64,000 nucleotides of DNA from Acanthacorydalis orientalis. Its lineage: Eukaryota > Arthropoda > Insecta > Megaloptera > Corydalidae. This document shows positions 11,960-22,453 of the stretch, piece after piece; position 1 is the first letter of the stretch, and the number at the start of each line of letters is the position of its first letter. Below the pieces are notes generated by a model. The model searched no databases. It saw only the letters and a list, made by a program, of their open reading frames with translations, and was not told the DNA's origin. A program made the translations under genes and the position numbers. Location of the stretch: contig CM068315.1 in NCBI GenBank assembly GCA_034766995.1, positions 11,412,510 to 11,476,509 on the forward strand. The letters are read 5' to 3'.

Positions 11960-12017
<58 letters not shown>
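11959..12017. repeat. (TA)n microsatellite
   Basis: About 29 pure TA units. Confidence 0.97.
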
Positions 12018-12021
<4 letters not shown>

Positions 12022-12167
12022 ACAGTATGTTTATATAATCATTATCGCAGACAGATTGCAGTGTTATTTTATATATGAGACAAACACATTCAGGTACCAT
12101 AGAAATCTCGATGTCATAAATAAATAAATCGACATCATCGATTTTTTTATGGATAATTTTCATTTTG

Positions 12168-12248
12168 TGTATATATATATATATTAATAATATATATATA
12201 TATATATATAAATAAATAATAATATAAATATATATATATAAATATATA
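12168..12248. repeat. (TA)n/(TAAA)n imperfect microsatellite
   Basis: TA runs broken by TTAATAA and AAATAAATAATAA units. Confidence 0.9.
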
Positions 12249-12347
12249 AAATTTAAAAGTTCACACTCCCTAACATGTTCAGAAAAGTTCGCAGAGATCA
12301 GTTAAGTTGTACTCGCGCAGTAAATTTTAAAAAGGAAGATGTTAAGG

Positions 12348-12520
12348 TACATTTGCCCTTTCACAAATGAATTATTTTTTTACTCTACAAACTATCAAAA
12401 AGATGAAATGAAAGTAAGATTCAAAAAACCCATTGAATCATAATTTATTGTTTTTGATTCTTGTTTATGAGCATTTGGAGGCCATCGTCTTCAGAGCAGC
12501 AATGTACATAAAAACTACCT
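12348..12520 (+). repeat. IR-A family, left-half copy
   Basis: Starts CCTTTCACAAATGAATTATT and continues through TTGTTTTTGATTCTTGTTTA, GAGCATTTGGAGGCCATCG and TCTTCAGAG. It has the same order of words as the left arm of the fuller copies at 29512 and 32933. The right arm is missing. Confidence 0.55.
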
Positions 12521-12839
12521 TTTTATTATCAAGATAACCAAGAACGTACTTACACAAACGCATAATTATGTCATGAATTAGTTATTAATTATATAAATAA
12601 GGTACTTATGTATGAATTTTCTTTTATTATATTAAAGGTAAATTAATCCACGTCGTAAAACCTGACTTTAAGTTTATTTTATTCTTTTTTGTATATATTT
12701 TTTACTTTATGTCAATATGAATACAATATGAAAACAATAGGAATATAAATAATAGATAGTGTAATATTTCCGTACAAATTTCCTACTCCGATAATACATG
12801 TGTTGAATATTTCAAAATTTCCGATATATACAAACTCTG

Positions 12840-13085
12840 TGTATATAATCGGAGCGTTTTGTATACACGCATACCGGGCCGCAGCTCGTGTTTGGTCGCG
12901 CCAGGCACGCCGCAATCCACACTGCGGTGGCGCTAGGCCGGTGGACCGCATATGCCGCGCTCGCCTGCACGACATTGCAAATTTATCGTCTTTTATGACG
13001 TTATTACGAGAACCATTGACCACCCCAACCGTACCCCATCGTACTGTTTCTGAGGTCAGACTTACATGACGCCGTAATACGCGGT
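12840..13085. other. GC-rich island, candidate regulatory element
   Basis: One of the most GC-rich stretches in the window: CCGGGCCGCAGCTCG, GTCGCGCCAGGCACGCCGCA, GCGCTAGGCCGGTGGACCGC. A short perfect hairpin (CCGCA...TGCGG) lies near 12910-12928. Frames run through it on both strands (89 and 103 codons) simply because stops are rare in GC-rich DNA; neither has a recognisable domain. Conserved enhancer or promoter is an inference. Confidence 0.4.
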
Positions 13086-13429
13086 AATCAAATCACAGTT
13101 TTCTATTGTTGTTTCTGTTTTTTTTTTTTTTTCTTTTGCGTATTTCTATGCGTGTACCAAGCATTTGATAAAAAAAAAATATGTACATGTATCGGTAATA
13201 TAATAAAACGAGCTGTGTGTACTCACAGTGCAGAGATTTTATGATTAGTGAATATATACAAGGTGTAATTAAAATAATCGGCTGATGCCGCATAAGCCGA
13301 TAAAACATTCATTATGTTACGCTATAATTTTTGTTATTATATGTTGTGATTATATTCAGGCGGAATCAAATTGGAAATGGTTTGTATTTGTCGCAAAATA
13401 ACAATCATTAAGATAATACAATATACACA

Positions 13430-13437
13430 ATACATAC

Positions 13438-13502
<65 letters not shown>
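13430..13502. repeat. (CATA)n(TA)n microsatellite
   Basis: Four CATA units, then a long TA run that ends exactly at the mariner terminus at 13503. Confidence 0.96.
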
Positions 13503-13504
<2 letters not shown>

Positions 13505-13925
13505 TCAGTCCAAAAGTTCGTATACGATTTGAAATTGAAAGTCAGGCGATTATTTTTCACAGAAAACGCTTGTATTAATCAATTATATATTCACCATCGT
13601 TCTCTGCAATCATTTTCCAAATCTCAAACAGATGCTGGATTCCTCATTCGTAAAAGCTGCACGGTTTTTCGGTAAAAAAGACGGTGAGGTGGTTTTTGAC
13701 GGCCTCCACGATGTCAATTGTTTACCGTTTAAACTGTTCTGCAGCGACCGGAACAAATGATAATCCGAAGGTGCAATGTCCGCAAAATACGGTGGATCCG
13801 GTATGATTTTCCATTTCAACTGCTTCAGTTTTTGCAGAGTCAGTATTACTGTATATGGTTTTACATTGTCGTGGTGGAAGATGACTTCCTTGCAATTGGC
13901 TAAAATTGGACACTTTTCTTTAATT
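13503..13925 (-). mobile_element. mariner, 3' half only
   Basis: The terminus GGTCAGTCCAAAAGTTCGTA follows TA at 13501-13502. On the minus strand the protein reads EKCPILANCKEVIFHHDNVK (second catalytic aspartate), then KIIPDPPYFADIAPSDYHLF (third aspartate, 34 residues on), RSLQNSLNGK and, after a frameshift near 13720, MIAENDGEYIID-stop. This is the C-terminal half of a standard mariner transposase with few stops. The N-terminal half and 5' terminus are absent, replaced by Tc1-like sequence. Confidence 0.85.
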
Positions 13926-14722
13926 TGTTTTCATCTGTCCAAACTTTTTTCCTTTATTTTTTAACCCTCGTCCATCATTCCAGTATTTGCAATGTGTTGC
14001 TAATTCTTTTCTTTACTTTATGTGTAGAGCTTAAAAGTAGAATCTTCCGACGTGATCTTTTGTACAAATGAATTTCATTCAATCTGCGAATTGTTCTATC
14101 ACTGATATTTTCAGATATTTCTTTTAAGATATCATTTGGAGACCAAAACGAATTCACCATTAAAAAATTTTCAGTACGCCTGTCTGTTGTTAGAGACGTT
14201 TTCCTGAATCTTCTTCTGTTTTCTATTAGATTTTTTTTAGTTTTAAAGGATTCGTGATTACATTTAGAGTTCAACATATTATTTGTGACATCTCTTTATA
14301 CGTTTTCCCTCGACCACACTATCTTTTGACAAAATTTCGCGCCTCTGTGGTACAATTCGTCCGCGTTCCATATTTCACTATGAAATAAGTGTTCACGAAC
14401 ATAAAATCGTCTTGAGTTTCATTTTGATTATCTTACCAAGTACTTTCGTAACAAATTCGATACAAATATTTAAAAAATCAACGTGTTATGCCCAATTTTC
14501 ACATTTTATCTATTTGATTGTTCATGCTATTTGGACACTTTAAAGAAAGGCCATAACAATCCCCGTTGATTTCCCCGAACATGCTTTTTCGAATGTCGTT
14601 CAAAATGATGTAAGTATGCAAATAATTGTTGCACCAACATTTTGTAAGAAATGCCTTTTCTACTACTTGAAAGAAGTATGAAAAAGAGCTCAAATCATTA
14701 TACCTATTTTTGACCATAGCTG
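13926..14722 (-). mobile_element. Tc1-like transposon, 5' half only
   Basis: The 5' terminus, read on the minus strand, is CAGCTATGGTCAAAAATAGG next to TA (14723-14724), typical of Tc1 termini. The transposase starts near 14371 (MERGRIVPQRREILSKDSVV). It continues with a second helix-turn-helix, SPNDILKEISENISDRTIRR and LNEIHLYKRSRRKILLLSS (14155-14030), and reaches the first catalytic aspartate in KKVWTDENK at about 13950-13927. There it stops and mariner sequence follows. Frameshifts and at least one stop are present. The rest of the catalytic domain and the 3' terminus are missing. Confidence 0.75.
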
Positions 14723-15575
14723 TATATATACAAAATAAATTTTCTTCTACCTATAAAAGTTATTCTATAAAATCTACAAAAGATAAATAACATTGCCTAG
14801 AAAGAATTTAAAGCATTTTTTATAAAAATACATGAAAATATAAAATAATAATAATTAACAAAATTGTGTATACATATAAAAATTACATATATATATATAT
14901 AACAAACAATCTGTTGGATTGTCTATAATGAAAGTTTCAAAACGACCACACTTGTATTGTTTTCAATTATAGGAGTTCGACATAAATATTCTGCATTAAA
15001 CATGAGACAATTGGAAAAATAACAGTAATTATGATCTATTATGTTTGCACTATTATAAATATTAAACAATTACATCACGTTACTTAATATATTCAGACCA
15101 ACCGCAGTTTAATAATTGCATAATGAAGTAGTTTGTGTTTAGTAGATTTTTTTTTCTTAAAAGAATGAATATTTTGTCTAATTTGTATTCAGTTGATTTC
15201 TTTGTTATAAACTTAAAATGATAATCAGTAGACTGTAAGTACCATATATTATACAAAATATTACATATGTCAAAAAGAAAACACTTATGCACATGAATTA
15301 CATTCGAAGTTTAAAAACTACATTTTATGTATACACGAATATATTATTTTATATATTTTATTTAAAAAGATACAATTCTTTTATAAAAATAATATCGAAA
15401 ACAATCAGGATTATATAAATCTCTTGCTAAACTCTTAAACTTTGAATCAGATTATAAAATCTGAATCTACAATTAATTGAAATAACTGTTAGATATATTT
15501 AAATAAGCAGTGTAGTTTCATTCAATATAATTTCTGAGAAAATACCCTTCCCAAATAAAATTAATTTGTATAGTG
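14723..15575. other. AT-rich non-coding stretch
   Basis: Short TA run at 14884-14900. The 70-codon minus frame at 15080-15292 is A/T-driven and has no domain. Confidence 0.5.
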
Positions 15576-15736
15576 CAGTGGCGCGTTATAGTTTCATGGG
15601 ACCCAAGCAAATTTGAATTAAAGGGCTCCATGTACAGTACTGTACTAATGAGTTTATAAAAGATTGGTTTGGCGCCTCCGTATTGATGGGGGCCTCAGTC
15701 AATTGCTCTTTTAATTCATTGGAGAACACGCCATTG
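15576..15736 (+). mobile_element. hAT-like MITE (copy 1)
   Basis: Opens CAGTGGCGCGTTATAGTTTC and closes with ACGCCATTG, an inverted terminal motif of hAT type (CAGTGGCG against CAATGGCG). Shared internal words with the copy at 27671 include GGGACCCAAGCAA, CCCATGTACAGT and TTTATAAAAGATT. No protein. Target duplication is not clear here. Confidence 0.65.
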
Positions 15737-15754
15737 CTGTAACTCTTGTTCCAC

Positions 15755-16100
15755 TTTTATAAATATTCATTGTAGTCCTTTTCCTAAATCGTAATGAGAC
15801 TCTTTCACTCTTTATTTGTTCTATCCTGTCAATAATATTTATTTTATCAATATTTTCAGTTTTAAGAACAGAACAATCAAATGTTAAATTAAACGAATAC
15901 GGTAATTATGAAATAAATAATCCTTTATAAATACTTATTGTAGCCTGTTCCCTAAGTCACAACCAGAGAATTTCACCCTCTTCCCTTCATTTCTTGTAAA
16001 TTGCCAAATGTTAATTCTTTCATCACTATTTTGAGTTTAAGGACAAAAATCAGGAAACATACAATTAAATGAATACTGTGGTTACGAAAAAATAATTCTT
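15755..16100. repeat. diverged tandem duplication, two ~170-base units
   Basis: Unit 1 (about 15757-15926) and unit 2 (about 15927-16100) run in parallel: TTTATAAATATTCATTGTAG / TTATAAATACTTATTGTAGC, TTTCCTAAATCG / TTCCCTAAGTCA, CAGTTTTAAGAACAGAA / GAGTTTAAGGACAAAAA, AAACGAATACGGTAATTATG / AAATGAATACTGTGGTTACG. Identity is roughly three quarters by eye, so the duplication is old. No coding potential. Confidence 0.75.
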
Positions 16101-16294
16101 TTATTCGAAAATTAACTCCATTCGCGATATTGTGCGATTTAATTATTATAATGTGATGCCCGTCTTTTTATTCCAGCTTTTAGTCGTGTTTGTCTAAGTG
16201 TATTGCGTAGACAATATATCATTTTCTTTAATTCAAAATAGTTGTAAATAAATTCATAAGGCACCTATAATCAAAGAAATAAATGATCATTATC

Positions 16295-16480
16295 CTATCA
16301 CTCATTTTCACAAATGAATTGTTTACTCGCATTGCAAACCATAAAAATTTTATAGATCAAAAATATTCAATAATTGATTATTGATTATTTTTTATTGTTG
16401 CTCGTGTATCCTCAGTATCTAAGGTATAGAAAAGTTAAACTTTTATGTGCCTTCGTACTCTGCAGACAGCTCAAAAACTA
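16295..16480 (+). repeat. IR-A family, left-half copy
   Basis: Reads TTTTCACAAATGAATTGTTT, GCAAACCATAAAA, AATAATTGATTATTGATTAT, TTGTTGCTCGTGTATCCTCA and AGGTATAGAAAAG. These words occur in the same order as in the left arm of other copies. The right arm is not found. Confidence 0.6.
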
Positions 16481-16689
16481 TATAATCTTAACATTTAAAG
16501 AACTAAAAAAATATTCCGAAAATACATAAATATAAAAAAAAATTCAAATCTCAGAAAACATTAAACTAAAATGTTTAAATTTTTATACGGAAATAAAATA
16601 AATATTAGATCTAATATAAAAAACTATAAAAAATCTTGTAGGTCGGTGGTGACTTCTGTGCAAGGACTTTCTGATCATACCTTGTATTA

Positions 16690-16834
16690 TATATATATAT
16701 AAAGATTGTATATCTAATAATAATTATATAGACATAATTAGTTTTAAAAAATATGTTTGTTTCATTCGGTTGCATGTACAGGCTTATAATTGAGAAGTGG
16801 GCAAGTAAAGCAAGCCGGGGGCGAACCCCTCTAG
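16690..16834 (+). mobile_element. Helitron 3' end, first of a tandem pair
   Basis: Contains CATTCGGTTGCATGTACAGG, TTATAATTGAGAAGTGGGCA, then hairpin GGGGGCGAACCCC (16817-16829) and terminal CTAG at 16831-16834, with T following. The hairpin stem of four to five GC pairs with a CGAA loop, ending two bases before CTAG, is the Helitron signature. Confidence 0.75.
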
Positions 16835-16857
16835 TATATATATATATATATATATAC

Positions 16858-16984
16858 ATCTGTGTTCATTCATTTCTACAATTGTTCTCAAAAGAACTTG
16901 TATAACTGTTTTGCAAAAAAAGAAATACTACAAAAAACAAAAAATGTCTTTATATAACTGTTATTAAAAAAGTGAATGTTTGTG

Positions 16985-17049
<65 letters not shown>

Positions 17050-17185
17050 TTACGTTGCTATATATCTAATAATAATTATATACATATAATGAGTTTTAAA
17101 AAAATATGTTTTTCATTCGGTTGCATGTACAGGCTTATAAATGAGAAGTGGGGAAGCAAAGCAAGCTAGGGGCGAAGCCCTCTAG
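16858..17185 (+). mobile_element. candidate complete ~328-base non-autonomous Helitron
   Basis: A possible 5' TC (ATCTGTGTTCATTC at 16857) begins a block that runs through TTCTCAAAAGAACTTGTATA and an internal TA tract. It then repeats the 3' block of the previous unit and ends at hairpin GGGGCGAAGCCC and CTAG (17182-17185), followed by T. A|TC...CTAG|T fits Helitron insertion between A and T. The element has no protein and would need a rolling-circle replicase/helicase from elsewhere. The 5' boundary is the uncertain part. Confidence 0.6.
16988..17047. repeat. (TA)n microsatellite inside the Helitron repeat
   Basis: About 29 TA units between the 5' and 3' blocks of the repeat unit. Confidence 0.96.
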
Positions 17186-17202
17186 TAAATATATATATGT
17201 AT

Positions 17203-17322
17203 ATGTTCATTCATTTCTACAATTGTTCTCAAAAGAACTTGTATAACTGTTTTGCAAAAAAAGAAATACTAAAAAACAAAAAATGTCTTTATATAACTGT
17301 TAACATTAAAAAAGTGAATGTT
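17203..17322 (+). repeat. third partial Helitron unit (5' block only)
   Basis: Almost identical to 16863-16985: GTTCATTCATTTCTACAATT, TTCTCAAAAGAACTTG, GTCTTTATATAACTGTTA, with only small indels. The unit breaks off at a TA tract, so the array reads 3' block, full unit, 5' block. Confidence 0.75.

Positions 17323-17354
<32 letters not shown>
17323..17354. repeat. (TA)n microsatellite
   Basis: Pure TA run ending the Helitron array. Confidence 0.95.
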
Positions 17355-17355
<1 letters not shown>

Positions 17356-17519
17356 CAATAAAATCATTTAACTACTGATTTAATTTCAATTATATGTCTG
17401 AAAATAATTAATTCGTTATGACGAGACTGTGAGAATTACATCTTGACTATTAAGTTTGTTAGTTTTTCTACCCTCGGAAAAAAGAAGAAAGAAAAAAAAC
17501 AAATCATAAAACAAAACCC

Positions 17520-18060
17520 AGAACGAACATTTAAGCAGCGGTTACCCCATCAGACGGCGGGTAGGTAGCGCTGGGGGTGTATTTCCATTTGTTCTTATTC
17601 CACGTCGTCGCGCTTAATCAGGCGACGATCCGAGCCGCGACCCGGCCTCGCTGATTTGCGTTCCAGCCACCCTATAAGAGGGCAAACCTCGTTCCACACG
17701 AACAGATCCCCCGCGAACGTCGACAGAATTCTAAAAGGAACACGTTCTGCTTTTATAGATGTTCCGTTCACCGAGTTATGTGTGTATCGTATCCGTTATG
17801 TTGTGAATACAGTTTTATTGTGCTAATTTCGAAGAACTTAAGAAATTCAGTTCCAGAAAAACTTGCTACAGAACATTATGTTTTCGTATAACATACTGAC
17901 TGTCTGGCTGTATGAAACGTTAATTTAATCCTTCGTCGGCTGTAGCAAGAGTTTTTTTCTCTTTTATTTCTTTCTGTAGGACTTAATTCTCTTCAAACGG
18001 TAGACGTGAAGTTGTAGCTCGTTTTGTTGTAGCGTATGACCCGCATGATAATTAATCAAA
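17520..18060. other. GC-rich island with promoter-like features
   Basis: From about 17530 to 17730 the sequence is rich in CpG words (CGTCGTCGCGC, CGATCCGAGCCGCGACCCGG, CCCCCGCGAACGTCGACAG). It holds a hairpin TCGTCGC (17605-17611) / GCGACGA (17622-17628) and a TATA box at 17673. After about 17760 composition falls but stays above background until roughly 18060. No long frame. It resembles a promoter plus untranslated first exon, but the transcript is not visible. Confidence 0.45.
17673..17678 (+). promoter_or_regulatory. candidate TATA box
   Basis: CCCTATAAGAGGGC sits in the GC-rich island. About 30 bases downstream is CACACGAACAGATC, a plausible start region with a CA initiator. The first ATG downstream is at 17759, and its frame stops after 15 codons (MFRSPSYVCIVSVML). 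It could be the opening of a split coding exon, but no splice site supports that. Confidence 0.35.
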
Positions 18061-18377
18061 GTACGTAGTACGTAAGTTAATTATTTCGTAAATGTTTTTA
18101 CACCCTCTTCTTTTCGAAACGAAATATTAACTCGGCCGAAAAATACTGAATCAACGTAGCTTTACACACAAAAGTATATTTATTACTTTTTGAACTGTGT
18201 AAATAAATTAGTTCCTTAAAGTAATTCAGTCTGGCAATGTAGAAAATAAAAAATCGGTTGTTCATTTAAGTTGGTATATAGTTCTAGATATGTATTTATG
18301 TTAAGTACTAACAAATAATTAAAGCTTGATTTAAATAATAAATATCTTTAAAAAAAAACACATTTTGATATAAAATT

Positions 18378-18414
18378 TATATATATATATATATTTAGAG
18401 AGAGAGAGAGAGAG
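18378..18414. repeat. (TA)n(GA)n microsatellite
   Basis: TA run changing to AGAGAGAGAGAGAGAG immediately before the IR-B copy. Confidence 0.95.
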
Positions 18415-18616
18415 ATGATTTAATTTAGGATTCCACTTAGAAATATTAAGAGAGTGGACAGGGGTTAAGAAAAATCATTTTATTTTTTATTTAGTATTTT
18501 AGTTCAATTCAATACTCAAATACAATTGAACTAAAACACTAAAAGGGGGATAACATGTTTTTTTTTAATTTTTTCGTTTTTTTTAAACTTTTGTGTGAAA
18601 TTCTAAGTTGAATCAG
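18415..18616. mobile_element. IR-B family MITE (copy 1)
   Basis: Ends GATTTAATTTAGGATTCCAC and, complemented from the right, GATTCAACTTAGAATTTCAC. The middle is a hairpin in which TTTAGTTCAATTC... is mirrored by ...AATTGAACTAAA, followed by the conserved word AAAGGGGGATAACATG. No protein. The second copy is at 54504, about 36 kb away. Confidence 0.75.
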
Positions 18617-19087
18617 CGTATATAAATTAATTATTGTATAAATAAAAAATAATTTGTCTCTCTGACTGCTAATATAAATCTATTGATACAAACTTAGATT
18701 ATGCTAAAAGTGTTTATTAACCAAGAATATTTTAAACTCCCTGGAAATCAAAGTATGAATTGATTTAAGTCCGTGCTTAAAGCGAAAATTAGAGCATTAG
18801 TTACATTTCTTTCTGATTAAAATCCTCCAGTACGTTATGTTGTCATAAGATTAAATACAAAATAACTAATAAATAATTTTATTATTCAAGCGACAGTCAT
18901 TACAGGATATTTATCTGGATGAATTATCAAGAGAATTCTTAGAAAGGCTATCTGAGAAAGGCGACAATTTCTTTTTAGATTAAAGTTTATAATTAACTTG
19001 TTGTCTAAGATTTAGCAAATCGTTGTTTCTCGTATAAGCAATTATATATCGATTAGTCGAGAATATACTGTGAAAATATTTTATATA
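18617..19087. other. AT-rich non-coding stretch
   Basis: Nothing recognisable. Confidence 0.5.
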
Positions 19088-19642
19088 TTGGCTTGATAGG
19101 AAAATAATTGCGGTTTTTCTTTTTTGAATTCCAACCTTAATTTTTTAATGAAAGTATCATATCATCAAATACATGTTAGTGTCATTTTAAAGTGATTTTT
19201 TCGGTCTGTATTTTAGTAACATCGACTTTAATTTTATTATTAATTTATTTAAAATTGGGCTATCGAATTAAAGATTGCAAATAAGTAAATAAGACCAATT
19301 TTTATGGATTCAAGACAGATAGTAAAGCAGCAGAAACTGCTCGTAAACAAAACGATGATTTTGGTGCGCGTACTGTTAAGGAACGTATGGTGCAATGATG
19401 GTTTCAAAAATGTCATGCTGGGGACGAGAGCCTTGAAGATGAAGAAGGTCGCGGGCATTCTTCAGTTCATAACGATCAACTGAAGGCGTTAGTTGAATCA
19501 GAACCAGGCGCAACAATTCAAGAGCTTGCATAAAAGTTAGACGTTAGGCATCTAACACTTCTGGATTACTTCAAACAGCTATAGAGAAAAATGTATATGA
19601 ATTTGAAGGCCATAAAGCGCAATTGTTTTTCTACCAACCTAA
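19088..19642 (+). mobile_element. internally deleted mariner (copy 3)
   Basis: The left terminus is mutated (TTGGCTTGATAGGAAAATAA); the right one is standard (CTACCAACCTAA). TA lies at 19086-19087 and 19643-19644. Inside, AGTAAAGCAGCAGAAACTGC and GGGGACGAGAGCCTTGAAGA mark the transposase N-terminus, but the frame is broken near 19310 (the YEF start is altered) and elsewhere. It shares the deletion junction of copy 1. Confidence 0.9.
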
Positions 19643-19891
19643 TATATTGTGATAAGCATCAAAACCAGTTTTATGTTTTACAAAGACGATTTATGAAATG
19701 GTACATTAAAACGTTACCTACTACAACTTTAATTTCATAAATAATTTAATTCCATACTTATTTTTTTTAAAGAAAAAGAAAATTATCGTAAATTAAGTAC
19801 ATAAAATGCTCAATTTATATTAATCTTAAGTTTAAAATATTCACAGGAAATACCAGATATTTAAAATAGTAAATTTAAAAAAGAAATAATT

Positions 19892-20045
19892 AAATTTTCT
19901 TTCATAAATGAATTGCTTTTTCACTCAATAAACCATAAAAAGAGTTTGACCAAACATAGTTAATAAATGATTATTTTATCATTTATTAACTATCATTTTT
20001 GATTGTTGATTATACTTTATAAAATCTTAATAATATTAATATATT
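19892..20045 (+). repeat. IR-A family, left-half copy
   Basis: Reads TTTCATAAATGAATTGCTTT, TTCACTCAATAAACCATAAA and ATTTTTGATTGTTGATTATA. It carries its own local palindrome (AGTTAATAAATGAT / ATCATTTATTAACT). Confidence 0.55.
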
Positions 20046-21712
20046 CAAAATAATATTTTAAAACCCTTTTACAATCATTTTCCCATTTAAAAACATGAAT
20101 TAAATATATTTTTTAAATTGTGAAGCTAGGAACTATATGTAATTTAATTTTCAACTTGAAATTATAAGTTAGTGACAACAAAATGAAATTTATACGACAT
20201 GGAAGTAAAATACATGCTTTTCTCTTGATTTTTCAAGAAAGTTAAAAAAGTTTCGCATGCTTTAATAACAAATAGACTATATTATATCAACTGAAGATAA
20301 TATCATTTCATGGTTTTAATATTAACATAAATGTCTAACATAACAGTAAAAATAAGAGCATAATTTTCAATTAAATTTTTACTGACTCATGATTATTTTA
20401 GAATAATTTAATTATTTTTATTATGTGGCATCAAATTCATTATCTTCTTTATTAAAATAAACCAAATATTCGACTAAATAATTCCATCAATAGTAAGAAG
20501 TGTATCAATAATAATTGTTAAATAATCAATAATTACATAACAATTTCAGCAGAATATTACTAAGGTAAAATTTAAAATAATTAAATTCAATAGAAGTTAT
20601 TTAGATAAATTTTCGTAAATATTTACACATTACATTAAACACGCCGTAATAGTGACAAATTCAAATAAATAATATATTAGTTAAGTCCCATAAGAAAACC
20701 CAGTTTTGTAATTCAAAAGGTAAAGGATTACAACTCAAAATTAAACCAGAGATTATTTGTCATTAGTGTAGCTACTATATTTACTAACATACTGTTTTAA
20801 ACTGTGAAATATGTTTCTATTTTCTTATTATTTTTCTTATTCTATTTTTTATATTCATAAACTATTTAAATTATAATTTTAATCAAAAATTCGTACATTG
20901 AATAAACATTTCGTATTTAATAACCGAATTTGTTTTCAATTGATTTATGTTTCAATTAAAAAAGTTTACTTTGTCCACAAAAATTGGATCATTGATTAGA
21001 CTAATTTTTCAGTTGATAATAATTGTAATCTCTTCAAAAGTGTGTACTAAATCACAGAAATCAAATAATATTTGAAATATATGCTGAACAATAAGTTTGT
21101 ATATTAAGAGTACTGTTGTATTTAAAAATCTTCAGCAAAAAAAATTATTCAAATTATTAAGCAGACTGATCCTAGAATAGTGAAATACTGAAACAGTAAA
21201 AAATTCAATTTTAATTAAAAATTCGTATAACTTCGTTTTAATATCATTGATTTTTCACAATTTCAAAAATTATACGTTTTATACCGAACAATTCAAAAAG
21301 AATCAAAAATTCTGATAAAGATAATTTTTAAAAATCATTACTTTTTATGAAATTATAAAATTTGTTAAACTGGACTTAAATATTTTTTTCTATTTAAATT
21401 ATACGATTCAGTATTAAATAATTCACAATGTTAATATCTCTTCAAAATTATTTTAAAAAAATAAATAAATAAAATGAAAATTGGAGACGTAAAATACGTT
21501 TTCACTCAAAACATTTCTTAATCTCAAATTGAGAACATATTACGAACAAAATAATACATTCCATGGAATCATTTATTCTTAATATTAGTATTCCACTGGT
21601 CATTTTTACCGCGACTTCACTTTTACATTCGATTTCTTGAGAAATCACGATAAAACTTGTGAACGCAATACGGATTCCAAATGAATGGAACAGTTATTCT
21701 GATACTGTTTGT
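20046..21712. other. AT-rich non-coding stretch
   Basis: The longest featureless stretch of the window. I found no frame above 60 codons, no element terminus and no GC island. Confidence 0.55.
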
Positions 21713-21772
<60 letters not shown>

Positions 21773-21790
21773 GTGTGTATGTATATATGT
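21713..21790. repeat. (TA)n(TG)n microsatellite
   Basis: TA run, then CACATATGTGTGTATG. It accounts for the 86-codon Tyr-Ile frame. Confidence 0.96.
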
Positions 21791-22449
21791 ATGTATTTGT
21801 ACACAGACGTCAGTAGTATTCGTTTAAAAGATCTAACAACTTTAATATACATTATGTTGGTTAAGTTTCAACAGATATATTTCTTTTATTGTATTTCACG
21901 CACGTTCGTCAAGCCTTAAACAGTCTTGAGGCAGAACCTAAGATGATACGTGTCTTGAATAGGAAGTAAGACACATTATTTACAGTGAATCGATGAATGT
22001 TAATATTATTTATATATATGTGTATATATATATAATATATATGCACATATAATCTTTAAATATTGCTTACAAACAGCTTGAGTTAACGCTTTAAATATGA
22101 TATGGATAAAAAAACATTTAAAAGCTTTCAAGTTATCATGATTAGTAAGATTTAAAAGAAAATGAAGCTTATCTTATGAGGAACAGAAGACAAAAAAAAT
22201 AAATTAAAAATTTGAATTATTTTTAAGAAAGATTTAACTTTACACTTGACAAAACTTAATCAATACGTTTTTAAACGTTTTTACACTGCGTACATTCGAT
22301 CAAATTTATTGATTGTATAAAGTTGAAAAATTTTATAACTTGTATAAATACAAATTACAAATTTTTGTAATATGTGTAAAGTTGTATAATACATGTTTGT
22401 GATAGACTTTTATGTATTTTAAATATACTTTCATTGGCTTCATAAAATA
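21791..22449. other. AT-rich non-coding stretch
   Basis: A small broken TA tract lies at 22011-22040; nothing else is recognisable. Confidence 0.5.
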
Positions 22450-22453
22450 TTAA

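Noticed and set aside
12712..13069. Overlapping 103- and 89-codon frames on opposite strands.
   Set aside because: They coincide with a GC-rich island where stop codons are rare. Neither shows a known domain or conserved composition.
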